64,000 bases of DNA from Clostridium sp. OS1-26 (GTDB lineage Bacteria; Bacillota; Clostridia; Clostridiales; Clostridiaceae): assembly GCF_030915445.1 (NCBI RefSeq), contig NZ_CP133264.1:1922001-1986000 (forward strand). The letters are read 5' to 3'. The notes below the pieces were generated by a model. It saw only the letters and a program-made list of their open reading frames with translations. It was not told the DNA's origin and searched no databases. The position numbers and the translations under genes were made by a program. This document shows positions 9,648 through 17,935 of this stretch, in pieces; the stretch's first letter is position 1, and every line of letters begins with the position of its first letter.

Positions 9648-11240
9648 ATGAGCATGAATATAAATTTAGATTGTTTAAATATTAATGGATGTAAAAATAT
9701 ATATAGTAATTTATCTGTATCTGAGTTAGTAGAATTTGCAGTTAAAAGAGGAGAGGGCGTTTTATCAGATAAAGGAGCTCTTGTTGTAAATACGGGAAAA
9801 TATACAGGAAGATCACCTAAAGACAGATTTATAGTTAAACAAAGTAGTATCACAGATAAAATCAATTGGGGTGAAGTTAATCAGCCTATAGATGAAAATG
9901 TATTCGATAGAATGTATGATAAGGTTGTTGAGTATTTAAAAGGAAAAGACATTTTTGTATTTGACGGATTTGTAGGTGCTGATAAAGAATATACCCTTCC
10001 TATAAGAACAGTTTGTGAATGTGCTTATGAGGCTATGTTTGCAAATCAATTATTTAGAAGACCAACAGTATCCGAGTTAGTAGACTTTGAAGCTAAGTTT
10101 AATATAATTGCTGCTCCAGGATTTAAGGCTAATGGAAAAGAAGATGGATTGAATTCCGAAGCCTTTATATTGGTAAACTTTGATAAGAAGATTATATTGA
10201 TAGGCGGAACTCAATATTCAGGAGAGATAAAGAAATCAGTATTTTCTGTTATGAACTTCTTATTACCTGAAAAAAGAGTAATGCCAATGCATTGCTCAGC
10301 AAATATAGGAAATGACGGAAGAACGGCTATATTCTTTGGATTATCTGGTACTGGAAAAACTACATTATCAACTGATCCAGAAAGAAGATTAATTGGTGAT
10401 GATGAGCATGGTTGGTCCGATAAAGGTGTGTTTAACTTTGAAGGAGGATGCTATGCAAAAGCTATAAAGCTGGACAAGGATAAGGAAAAAGAGATATACA
10501 ATGCTATAAAATTTGGTACAGTACTTGAAAACGTAGTTCTTTACTCAAATGGTAAGCCAGATTATGATAGCAACAAGTATACTGAAAATACAAGAGCTGC
10601 TTATCCAATTGAATATATTGATAATATAGAAAAGAGTGGAATGGGTGGAAATCCAGATACTATAATATTCCTAACTGCAGATGCTTTTGGTGTAATGCCT
10701 CCAATAGCTAAATTATCTAAGGAAGCAGCTATGTATCACTTTATGTCTGGTTATACAAGTAAGGTTGCAGGAACTGAGAGAGGAATAACTGAGCCAAAAG
10801 CTACTTTCTCATCATGCTTTGGAGAACCATTTATGCTTATGAATCCAGCTGTATATGCTGAACTTCTTGGTGAAAAAATAGATAAATATGGTACAGATGT
10901 TTATCTTGTAAACACTGGATGGTTAAGTGGCGGATATGGTAAGGGAGATAGAATAAAGCTTTCTTATACAAGAACGATGGTAAAGGCAGCATTAGAAGGA
11001 AAACTAAAAGATGTGCAATTTATCGAACATCCTATATTTAAGATTTCTATGCCTGTGGAGTGTCCGGGGGTTCCATCAGAAATATTAAATCCTAAGAATA
11101 CTTGGGAAGATAAGGGAGCATATGGCACTAAAGCACTAGAACTTGCTGAAAAGTTTGAAGAAAACTTTAAGAAGTTTAAAAATGTACCTGAAAGTATAGT
11201 TGCGGCAGGCCCTGTAACAAAAGAAGCCTCATGTGTATAA
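9648..11240 (+). CDS. pckA: Phosphoenolpyruvate carboxykinase (ATP)
   Basis: Interconverts oxaloacetate plus ATP with PEP, CO2 and ADP in the cytosol. The 530 residues match the ATP-type family. The kinase-1a P-loop FFGLSGTGKTTLS and the metal-binding LIGDDEHGW are intact, as are TGRSPKDRF near the N-terminus and the RGITEP segment. It has its own promoter region and terminator, so it is monocistronic. In a fermenting clostridium it may run in either direction; with the Re-citrate synthase cluster elsewhere in the window it could help supply oxaloacetate for glutamate synthesis, which is an inference. Confidence 0.97.
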   Translation: MSMNINLDCLNINGCKNIYSNLSVSELVEFAVKRGEGVLSDKGALVVNTGKYTGRSPKDRFIVKQSSITDKINWGEVNQPIDENVFDRMYDKVVEYLKGKDIFVFDGFVGADKEYTLPIRTVCECAYEAMFANQLFRRPTVSELVDFEAKFNIIAAPGFKANGKEDGLNSEAFILVNFDKKIILIGGTQYSGEIKKSVFSVMNFLLPEKRVMPMHCSANIGNDGRTAIFFGLSGTGKTTLSTDPERRLIGDDEHGWSDKGVFNFEGGCYAKAIKLDKDKEKEIYNAIKFGTVLENVVLYSNGKPDYDSNKYTENTRAAYPIEYIDNIEKSGMGGNPDTIIFLTADAFGVMPPIAKLSKEAAMYHFMSGYTSKVAGTERGITEPKATFSSCFGEPFMLMNPAVYAELLGEKIDKYGTDVYLVNTGWLSGGYGKGDRIKLSYTRTMVKAALEGKLKDVQFIEHPIFKISMPVECPGVPSEILNPKNTWEDKGAYGTKALELAEKFEENFKKFKNVPESIVAAGPVTKEASCV

Positions 11241-11288
11241 TTAAAAAACAGTAGATAATAGTTATACTTTTAATATATAATAGATAAT

Positions 11289-11330
11289 AAAACTTCGTTT
11301 CTATAGAGATAATTTAGAAACGAAGTTTTT
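11289..11330 (+). terminator. pckA terminator
   Basis: Stem AAAACTTCGTTTCTA/TTAGAAACGAAGTTTT with about a 10-nt loop, ending in a T run. It lies about 50 bp after the pckA stop. Confidence 0.9.
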
Positions 11331-11378
11331 GACTTAAGGCAAGTGAATTATAGTATTTGATGTAAGGGAGGTTGAAGC

Positions 11379-12260
11379 ATGAAGACTAAGAGAATAGGGA
11401 TGAGAAATATAAAAACAGCATTATCTGTAGCTTTATGTATAGCATTATCGCAGATATTAAATAGACAGGATATATTCTATGCAGCAATTGCGGCGGTTAT
11501 GGCTATGCAAAGTTCGGTTTCAGATTCATTTAAAGCAGGGAAAAATAGAATGCTTGGGACTATGGTTGGCGCCTTCATAGGGCTTATATTTGCTTTAATT
11601 CACCCAGAGAATGTATTGCTTTGTGGTATTGGAGTTGTTCTTGTAATATATATATGTGATTTACTTGATTGGAATAAGTCAATAACTATATCTTGTACGG
11701 TTTTTTTAGTTATAATGTTAAATTTAAAGGGAAGAAGTCCTATTTCCTATAGTATAAGTAGAATAATAGATACATTCATAGGTATATCTATAGCTGTACT
11801 TGTCAATTATTTTATATCACCTCCCAAACACTTAGATAAGATATATACAGAATGTATATCAGCAATAGACAAAGTATTTGATATTGTTAGAGACAAGTTC
11901 TGCAATAATAATGAATTAGATTTAAAGATATTGGAAAAAGAAATCTCAACCCTTGAAGAGGCATTAAACATATATTTATCGGAATTTAGGATAAAACAGA
12001 TAGATGAACAAATAAACAAGTTAAATGAAATACTGGATATTTGCAAGAACATACATATGCACTTAAAGATAATCCAGTCCTTAGAGAATGACTATAGCTT
12101 AAATTATGAGAACTACCTAAGCGTTAAAGATTTGTTTAGATGTGATTTTGGTCATGAAGAAAAAAGTAGTGAAGCTGGAATGGTATATAATTATCATGTT
12201 AACAAAACCTTAAAAGGCCTTTATATGCTAAAGGATTTAAATAAGGATATACTGTATTAG
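11379..12260 (+). CDS. FUSC/aromatic acid exporter-like membrane protein
   Basis: 293 residues. The first 150 hold about five membrane helices with the family pattern (AAIAAVMAMQSSVSDSFKAG and NRMLGTMVGAFIGLIFAL). The rest is a cytoplasmic helical region rich in Leu, Glu and Lys that is probably coiled coil. This matches the ArAE_1/FUSC type of Gram-positive proteins. The substrate is unknown. It has a good GGGAGG site before ATG, with a terminator before it and its own downstream gap, so it is probably transcribed alone. Confidence 0.8.
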   Translation: MKTKRIGMRNIKTALSVALCIALSQILNRQDIFYAAIAAVMAMQSSVSDSFKAGKNRMLGTMVGAFIGLIFALIHPENVLLCGIGVVLVIYICDLLDWNKSITISCTVFLVIMLNLKGRSPISYSISRIIDTFIGISIAVLVNYFISPPKHLDKIYTECISAIDKVFDIVRDKFCNNNELDLKILEKEISTLEEALNIYLSEFRIKQIDEQINKLNEILDICKNIHMHLKIIQSLENDYSLNYENYLSVKDLFRCDFGHEEKSSEAGMVYNYHVNKTLKGLYMLKDLNKDILY

Positions 12261-12421
12261 TAGCTTCCAATATTAATTACGATGTATTTCTATTTCAAGT
12301 GTTTAACCTATTTGTAACTATATTGTAATAATTTATTTTTAAAGTTTTGGTGTACGGATATTAGCAATGATAGTATAATTATAATGTTGTATAAAACTAA
12401 ATGAGAGAGTGAGTGTGAGAA

Positions 12422-13255
12422 ATGGATTTTTTGCTTATATTTAAGGCTGTTATTATTGGTATTGTAGAAGGTATTACGGAGTTCTTACCTATATCATCTA
12501 CAGGACACATGATTATTGTTGGAAATTTAATTAACTTTCAAGCACCAGCATATCAAAAAGCTTATATAGATATGTTTGAAGTAGTAATTCAGCTTGGTGC
12601 TATATTGGCTATTGTGGTATTGTATTGGAAGAAGATAAGAAACTCATTAGAAAATCTTGCTCCAGGAAAGTCAGGATTTAAGCTATGGTTTAATATAATA
12701 GTAGCATTTATACCATCTGCAGTTATCGGACTTCTTCTACATAAAACCATAGAAGAAAAGTTATTTAATGCTGTTACTGTTTCACTTGCACTAGTAATAG
12801 GTGGATTGCTAATGATATTTATGGAGAATAAATATAGAAGAGGAAATGCTACAAGAAGTATAGATGATGTAAATGTGGTACAAGCATTTAAAATAGGGTG
12901 TTTTCAGTGTCTTGCATTATGGCCAGGTATGTCAAGATCAGCTTCTACTATAATGGGAGCATGGGTAAGTGGGTTGAATACATTCGCTGCAGCTGAATTC
13001 TCATTTTTCTTAGCTATACCTACAATGGTGGCTGCTAGTGGACTTTCTTTAATTAAGCTTAAAATATCAATGAATAGCACCGAGATTGTAGCTCTTATAG
13101 TAGGCTTTGTAGTGTCATTTGTTGTTGCATTGGTAGTAGTAGAGAAGTTTATTAAATTCCTACAAAGAAAGCCTATGAGAATCTTTGCGCTGTATAGAAT
13201 ATTGGTTGGAATTATAATACTTGTATTAGCATTTACAAAGGTTATAACTGTTTAG
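12422..13255 (+). CDS. uppP: Undecaprenyl-diphosphatase UppP (BacA family)
   Basis: Integral membrane enzyme that removes a phosphate from undecaprenyl diphosphate, recycling the lipid carrier for peptidoglycan synthesis; it also gives bacitracin tolerance. The 277 residues match the family. Both signature loops are present: GIVEGITEFLPISSTGHM and the catalytic PGMSRSAST. It is a single gene with a terminator just downstream. Confidence 0.96.
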   Translation: MDFLLIFKAVIIGIVEGITEFLPISSTGHMIIVGNLINFQAPAYQKAYIDMFEVVIQLGAILAIVVLYWKKIRNSLENLAPGKSGFKLWFNIIVAFIPSAVIGLLLHKTIEEKLFNAVTVSLALVIGGLLMIFMENKYRRGNATRSIDDVNVVQAFKIGCFQCLALWPGMSRSASTIMGAWVSGLNTFAAAEFSFFLAIPTMVAASGLSLIKLKISMNSTEIVALIVGFVVSFVVALVVVEKFIKFLQRKPMRIFALYRILVGIIILVLAFTKVITV

Positions 13256-13263
13256 ATAAAATA

Positions 13264-13293
13264 AAAAACCTAGGATTAATTTCCTGGGTTTTT
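13264..13293 (+). terminator. uppP terminator
   Basis: Stem AAAACCTAGGA/TCCTGGGTTTT with one G-T pair, followed by T-rich sequence. Confidence 0.85.
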
Positions 13294-13545
13294 ACTTTTT
13301 ATGAAACTCTAGTTCTAACTGTAGTCTATTAAAATATTCATCCATAAATTATTGAAATAAATTGCCATGTGATGTATAATAAATTGACTTTATAAGAATA
13401 TTTTACCATTAGGCTGACATATAGTGGTTATCTATACTTACTCTACAAAAAATGAAACAAGTTAATGAGCTGTTCTATAAATATAAATTCTTGTACAATG
13501 AAAATATGTTTGGTTCATTGATAATTTGTTTAAAGAAGGTGTAAT

Positions 13546-14037
13546 ATGAAATTATTGTTTAGGAGACTCCTAGTACTATTACTAGGAATAATGATAATGT
13601 TAAGTACTGGAGTAGTAAGTGCTAAAACATTAGAAACTACAGATATGCAAACGACAACTATAGGTGAAAAAACTTATTATATAGTTAAGACAGAGGAACA
13701 ACTTCGTGCAATTGGAAAAGGTAAATATGCAATGTCATATAACTATATCTTGGATGCAAATATTTCGCTAACACAAGAATGGGTGGCTATTGGCGATGAA
13801 GACAACCCTTTCACTGGTTCCTTTAATGGTAATGGATTTACAATTAGTAATTTGAAGATTACTGATAAAACAGCAAAATATATCGGTTTATTTGGATATG
13901 TTGAAGAGGGGACTATTTACAATGTAACTCTCAAGAATGCTGATATTACTTCTGCTGGTGGTAAAGGGAAACACGTTGGTGCTGTCGTAGCTTTATGCTT
14001 AGATGGAAAAGTATACGATAATGCTGTAATTAAATAA
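13546..14037 (+). CDS. Small secreted protein with one GLUG-like repeat region
   Basis: 163 residues. Residues 1-27 form a signal peptide (basic start, hydrophobic core LLVLLLGIMIML, cleavage near VSA-KT). The mature part has YYIVKTEEQLRAIGKG, then WVAIGDEDNPFTGSFNGNG and FTISNLKITD, the pattern of extracellular beta-helix/GLUG proteins, where such repeats follow one another. Only about one repeat is present and the protein stops at VYDNAVIK, so it is either a minimal secreted form or the remnant of a longer surface protein. Function unknown. It is preceded by 290 bp without a gene and followed by a terminator. Confidence 0.75.
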   Translation: MKLLFRRLLVLLLGIMIMLSTGVVSAKTLETTDMQTTTIGEKTYYIVKTEEQLRAIGKGKYAMSYNYILDANISLTQEWVAIGDEDNPFTGSFNGNGFTISNLKITDKTAKYIGLFGYVEEGTIYNVTLKNADITSAGGKGKHVGAVVALCLDGKVYDNAVIK

Positions 14038-14103
14038 ATTTATTATATTTCAAGGGTAAGTGGCTAATGGGGAATAGATGACATACATGTAAAAATAGAT
14101 CAT

Positions 14104-14134
14104 GTGCTGGAGGCAATATCCAGTACGTTTTTTA
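14104..14134 (+). terminator. Terminator of the secreted-protein gene
   Basis: Stem GTGCTGGA/TCCAGTAC with one mismatch and loop GGCAATA, followed by a run of six T. Confidence 0.8.
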
Positions 14135-14170
14135 ATTGGATATAATTATTTAGTTTAAGAGAGGCAAATA

Positions 14171-14197
14171 AAAAAAGACGAGTTTTAAAACTCGTCT
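14171..14197 (-). terminator. tRNA-Leu terminator
   Basis: Inverted repeat AAGACGAG/CTCGTCTT. On the minus strand it directly follows the tRNA CCA end and runs into a U tract. Confidence 0.85.
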
Positions 14198-14286
14198 TGG
14201 TGCTGAAGACCGGAATCGAACCGGTACGGGTTTTAAAGCCCGCAGGATTTTAAGTCCTGTGCGTCTGCCAGTTCCGCCACTCCAGC
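14198..14286 (-). tRNA. tRNA-Leu (anticodon UAA)
   Basis: 89-nt class II tRNA with encoded CCA. The acceptor GCTGGAG pairs with CTTCAGC (one wobble). The anticodon loop is CTTAAAA, a long variable arm (GCGGGC...GCCCGT type) follows, and the T arm has GGTTCGATTCC. It is transcribed alone with its own terminator. Confidence 0.97.
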
Positions 14287-14365
14287 ATGCTGCTGTTGAC
14301 AAGGTTTATTATATGATAAATAAGGTGCTTTGTCAACGTTATTGTAAAAATATTTTTTACCTGTT

Positions 14366-14653
14366 TTAAAATTGTATCGTTGTAAGTTTAAATCTAGGAC
14401 CAAAAATGCCATCCTTATGGGTAATCAATGCACTAGTAAAGAAAAAAGAAAAGCTTTTATCAGCGGCAATTTTTATACCGTTATCTACTGCAACGTCATC
14501 ATTAGGTTTTTGTTCATCCAGAACAATTTCAAGTTGAAGACCACCTCAGCCAACTCCTCGTTTTGCTATTCTAACAGCCTCCTTATTTTGTTCTTTTAAC
14601 ATCTCTTTTATTAAGCCAACTGATTTTTTATCAATAGATACTCTCATATTCAT
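14366..14653 (-). CDS. HesB/IscA-like protein with in-frame TGA, putative selenoprotein
   Basis: The minus-strand frame from ATG 14653, behind AAGGATGG, reads MNMRVSIDKKSVGLIKEM, then RIAKRGVG, a TGA at 14548-14546 (codon 36), GGLQLEIVLDEQ, and on to TAA at 14366: 95 residues in all. In HesB-type iron-sulfur proteins this place holds a conserved cysteine in a G-x-G-C-G-G motif followed by an (L)xLDE strand, so TGA exactly replaces the ligand cysteine. A candidate bacterial SECIS hairpin, TTGTTC-TGGAT-GAACAA, starts 19 nt after the TGA. HesB-like selenoproteins are a described family. I infer Sec36; a nonsense mutation is the alternative. The function is probably Fe-S or metal/redox related. 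Confidence 0.8.
14510..14526 (-). promoter_or_regulatory. Candidate bacterial SECIS hairpin
   Basis: Six-base-pair stem TTGTTC/GAACAA with 5-nt loop TGGAT, 19 nt downstream of the in-frame TGA of the HesB-like gene. Spacing and size fit bacterial SECIS elements, though the loop lacks the common GU pair, so this stays tentative. Confidence 0.5.
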
Positions 14654-14680
14654 ACACCATCCTTTTTAATTAAGTTATTT

Positions 14681-14724
14681 AATAAACTATAGAGCTGAGG
14701 AGTTCCTCAGCTCTATAGTTTATT
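14681..14724. terminator. 44-bp perfect palindrome, adhE terminator
   Basis: A 21-bp perfect inverted repeat (AATAAACTATAGAGCTGAGGA and its complement) with a 2-nt loop. It overlaps the last codon of adhE and sits upstream of the HesB-like gene on the same strand. It probably ends adhE transcription. The flanking T run is weak on both sides. Confidence 0.7.
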
Positions 14725-17353
14725 AATTTTTCTTTATTTCTTTAGTTACAGCAGCTTCTTTAACTGTTTCAACTTTATCGAAAACATTTATATACATTTG
14801 TTTAATTTCGCCTATTAATGGATATCTTGGGTTAGCTCCTGTACATTGATCGTCAAAAGCTTGTTCTGACATATCATCTAAGCTAGCAAAGAATTTCTCT
14901 TTTGTAACCCCAGCTTCATGTATAGTCATTGGTATATTTATTTTAGATTTTAGTTCGTCTATGGCTTTTATTAATAATTCAACCTTTTCATCTTCGCTGT
15001 TTCCACCTAATTGTAGGTAGTCAGCAATTTTAGCATATCTCCACTTAGCATTTGGATACTTATATTGTGGGAATGCAGCTTGCTTTCTTGGGCTATCTAC
15101 TGCGTTGAATTTAATAACTTCATTGATTAACAATCCGTTAGCAACTCCGTGTGGTATGTGGTGAGCAGCTCCTAGTTTGTGTGCCATTGAGTGACATACT
15201 CCTAAGAATGCATTAGCAAATGCCATACCAGCCATAGTTGAAGCATGAGCCATTTTTTCTCTTGCTTTTACGCTAGTTGTACCTTCAGTATAAGCTTGTG
15301 GTAAGTATTTGAATATTAATCTCATTGCTTCTAGCGCTAGCCCATTTGTAAATTCTGAAGCAAGAACTGAAACATAAGCTTCTATAGCATGAGTTAAAGC
15401 ATCTATACCTGATGCAGCAGTTAATCCTCTTGGCATACCCATCATTAATTCAGCATCAACGATAGCCATATCTGGAGTTAATTCGTAGTCGGCAAGTGGG
15501 TATTTAACACCTGTTTTTTCGTCAGTTATAACTGCAAATGGAGTAACTTCTGAACCAGTACCAGCTGATGTTGCCACTGATATCATCATAGCTTTATCAC
15601 CTAAGTGAGGGAAAGCGTATACTCTCTTTCTTATATCCATAAATCTCATAGCTAGATCTTCAAATCTTACTTCTGGGTGTTCATACATTACCCACATAAT
15701 CTTAGCAGCGTCCATAGCTGAACCACCACCAAGAGCTATAATGGTATCTGGACTGTAGCTCATCATTTCAGTAGCACCTTTTTTAGCTGTAGCTAGAGTT
15801 GGATCTGGTTCTACATCCATAAATATCTTGAAGTCAACTCCGATTTCCTCAAGAACTTTTGTAACCTTATCGCAGTATCCTAACTCATAAAGAACCTTAT
15901 CAGTTACTATAAATGCTTTCTTTTTATTCATATCCTTTAATTCTCTCAATGCAACTCCAAGTGAACCATATTTAAAGTAAACTTTTTCTGGAACTCTAAA
16001 CCAAAGCATATTTTCTCTCCTCTCAGCTACACTCTTAATGTTTAATAGGTGTTTAGGACCAACGTTTTCTGATATAGAGTTTCCACCCCATGATCCACAA
16101 CCTAATGTTAGAGAAGGAGCTAATTTAAAGTTATACAAATCTCCTATAGCACCTTGCGCTGAAGGCATATTTATTATCGTTCTTCCAGTCTTCATAGTAG
16201 CGCCGAATTTTTCTACTTTATCTTTTGCAGTCATAGTATTAGCATATAATACTGATGTATGACCAAACCCACCTAACTCAACAAGTCTTTCTGCTTTAGC
16301 AAGTGCTTCATCAAAGCTCTTTGCTCTATATAAAGCAAGAACAGGGGATAGTTTTTCGTGTGAGAATGGTTCTTCAAGCTCAACTGATTCTACTTCTCCA
16401 ATAAGAACTTTTGCAGTCTCAGGAACTTTTACTCCAGCCATTTCAGCTATCTTGTAAGCTGACTGGCCTACTATTTTAGCATTTAAAGAACCATTTATTA
16501 ATATTGTATTACTAACCTTACTTATCTCATCTTTTTTGAGGATGTAAGCACCTCTTTCTGCAAACTCTTTTCTCACTTCATCATATACTGAGTCTAGAGC
16601 TATTACTGATTGCTCAGAAGCACAGATAACACCATTGTCGAAAGTCTTTGAAAGAAGTATTGAGTTTACAGCCATTTTTATATGAGCAGTTTCGTCGATT
16701 ATAGCTGGTGTATTACCTGCACCAACACCGATTGCTGGTTTACCTGATGAGTAAGCAGCCTTAACCATTCCTGGACCACCTGTTGCAAGAGTTATATCTG
16801 CTTGGCTCATAACAACCTGAGAAAGTTCAACTGACGGCTCATCTATCCATGCAACTATTCCTTCTGGAGCACCAGCTGCAACTGCTGCATCTAGAATTAT
16901 TTTAGCTGCAGCTATAGTTGATTTTTTTGCTCTTGGGTGAGGGGAGAAGATTATAGCGTTTCTAGTTTTTAAAGCTATTAGTGCTTTAAAAATAGCAGTC
17001 GATGTCGGATTAGTTGTTGGAACAACAGCAGCAATTACTCCTATTGGTTCTGCAACTTTCTTTATACCAAAGGATGCATCCTCTTCTATAATTCCGCAAG
17101 TTCTATCATCTTTATATTTATTGTATATATATTCTGAAGCAAAGTGGTTTTTAATAACCTTGTCTTCCACAATTCCCATTCCAGATTCTTCTACAGCCAT
17201 TTTAGCAAGCTTTATTCTTGCATTATTTGCTGCCATTGCTGCTTGTCTAAAAATTTCATCAACCTGTTCTTGTGTGTAGGTAGAAAACTTTTTCTGAGCA
17301 GCCCTTACCTCTTCTAATTTTTTCATTAATTCGTCAATATTTGTTACTTTCAT
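14723..17353 (-). CDS. adhE: Bifunctional acetaldehyde-CoA / alcohol dehydrogenase AdhE
   Basis: Converts acyl-CoA to aldehyde and then alcohol in two NADH-dependent steps. 876 residues, the standard AdhE length. The N-terminal aldehyde dehydrogenase half (about 1-440) has the catalytic cysteine in FDNGVICASEQSV and TGGPGMVKAAYSSGKP. The C-terminal iron-dependent alcohol dehydrogenase half (about 450-870) has ALGGGSAMDAAK, GTGSEVTPFAVITD and iron-ligand histidines in HAIEAYVS, HSMAHKLGAAHH and PHG. It is monocistronic, with a perfect palindrome at its end. Several Rex-like half-sites lie upstream, consistent with redox control known for clostridial adhE genes. Confidence 0.97.
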   Translation of the reverse strand: MKVTNIDELMKKLEEVRAAQKKFSTYTQEQVDEIFRQAAMAANNARIKLAKMAVEESGMGIVEDKVIKNHFASEYIYNKYKDDRTCGIIEEDASFGIKKVAEPIGVIAAVVPTTNPTSTAIFKALIALKTRNAIIFSPHPRAKKSTIAAAKIILDAAVAAGAPEGIVAWIDEPSVELSQVVMSQADITLATGGPGMVKAAYSSGKPAIGVGAGNTPAIIDETAHIKMAVNSILLSKTFDNGVICASEQSVIALDSVYDEVRKEFAERGAYILKKDEISKVSNTILINGSLNAKIVGQSAYKIAEMAGVKVPETAKVLIGEVESVELEEPFSHEKLSPVLALYRAKSFDEALAKAERLVELGGFGHTSVLYANTMTAKDKVEKFGATMKTGRTIINMPSAQGAIGDLYNFKLAPSLTLGCGSWGGNSISENVGPKHLLNIKSVAERRENMLWFRVPEKVYFKYGSLGVALRELKDMNKKKAFIVTDKVLYELGYCDKVTKVLEEIGVDFKIFMDVEPDPTLATAKKGATEMMSYSPDTIIALGGGSAMDAAKIMWVMYEHPEVRFEDLAMRFMDIRKRVYAFPHLGDKAMMISVATSAGTGSEVTPFAVITDEKTGVKYPLADYELTPDMAIVDAELMMGMPRGLTAASGIDALTHAIEAYVSVLASEFTNGLALEAMRLIFKYLPQAYTEGTTSVKAREKMAHASTMAGMAFANAFLGVCHSMAHKLGAAHHIPHGVANGLLINEVIKFNAVDSPRKQAAFPQYKYPNAKWRYAKIADYLQLGGNSEDEKVELLIKAIDELKSKINIPMTIHEAGVTKEKFFASLDDMSEQAFDDQCTGANPRYPLIGEIKQMYINVFDKVETVKEAAVTKEIKKN

Positions 17354-17492
17354 TGATTAGCACCTCTTTCTCAGTTTTTATTAATGAACACACTAAAGAG
17401 TTTTTAATACCCTAAATTATCGTTAAGTAAGTTAGTATTTACCGTTTTTGTTTACCACTCTTGTGATTTATAATACTATTATGTATCATTGT

Positions 17493-17701
17493 TTGTTAAA
17501 TGTCAATCATACTTTGAGAAATTTTTATCAATATTTTTGTTAAAAATTAGTGTAAACGTTATCTAATATTAACAATATGCATAAAAATCTAATAAAATTA
17601 TATGAAACAGCAAAGATAACATTGTTAAATACTTAACTTTCGTAGAGTGAAACAGTTGAATAAAAAGTATGTAACAGATTTTAACAAAAATAAATTGTTA
17701 A
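17493..17701. promoter_or_regulatory. Cluster of Rex-like operator half-sites upstream of adhE
   Basis: The redox repressor Rex binds TTGTTAA-N4-TTAACAA. The best match is 17622-17639, TTGTTAAATACTTAAC followed by TT (16 of 18 positions). Further half-sites are TTGTTAA at 17493, 17537 and 17695, and TTAACAA at 17569 and 17681. They lie 140-350 bp before the adhE start. Rex control of adhE is established in other clostridia; here it is inferred from sequence only. Confidence 0.55.
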
Positions 17702-17835
17702 TAAATATATTTTTGTTTAGTAAACAAATTACTTCTATATAGATAAATAAATTCGAAGCTTAACTTATATGTAGTAGTTTCAGTAGAATATCATGAGATT
17801 AAATTTTATTACTTTCTAAATTAGGGGAGACTACT

Positions 17836-17886
17836 ATGGATAAGCTAATCAGGAAATTTGTCTACTTATATAGATATCTAATTTAA
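17836..17886 (+). CDS. Possible 16-residue cationic peptide
   Basis: ATG behind GGGGAG (6-nt gap) opens a frame reading MDKLIRKFVYLYRYLI before TAA. The peptide is basic and amphipathic. It may be chance, a leader, or a small membrane-active peptide; nothing else supports it. Confidence 0.25.
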   Translation: MDKLIRKFVYLYRYLI

Positions 17887-17935
17887 ATGCTTAACTTATT
17901 ATCTGTATTTATAGTTGTATCTCTTTTGTACATTT

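Noticed and set aside
13546..14037. Adhesin or surface-layer protein
   Set aside because: Only one short GLUG-like region and no anchor or repeat array is present, so only a small secreted protein can be claimed.
14372..14599. Plus-strand 75-codon frame at the HesB-like locus
   Set aside because: It is antisense to the HesB-like gene and has no family resemblance, whereas the minus frame reads as a conserved domain around one TGA.
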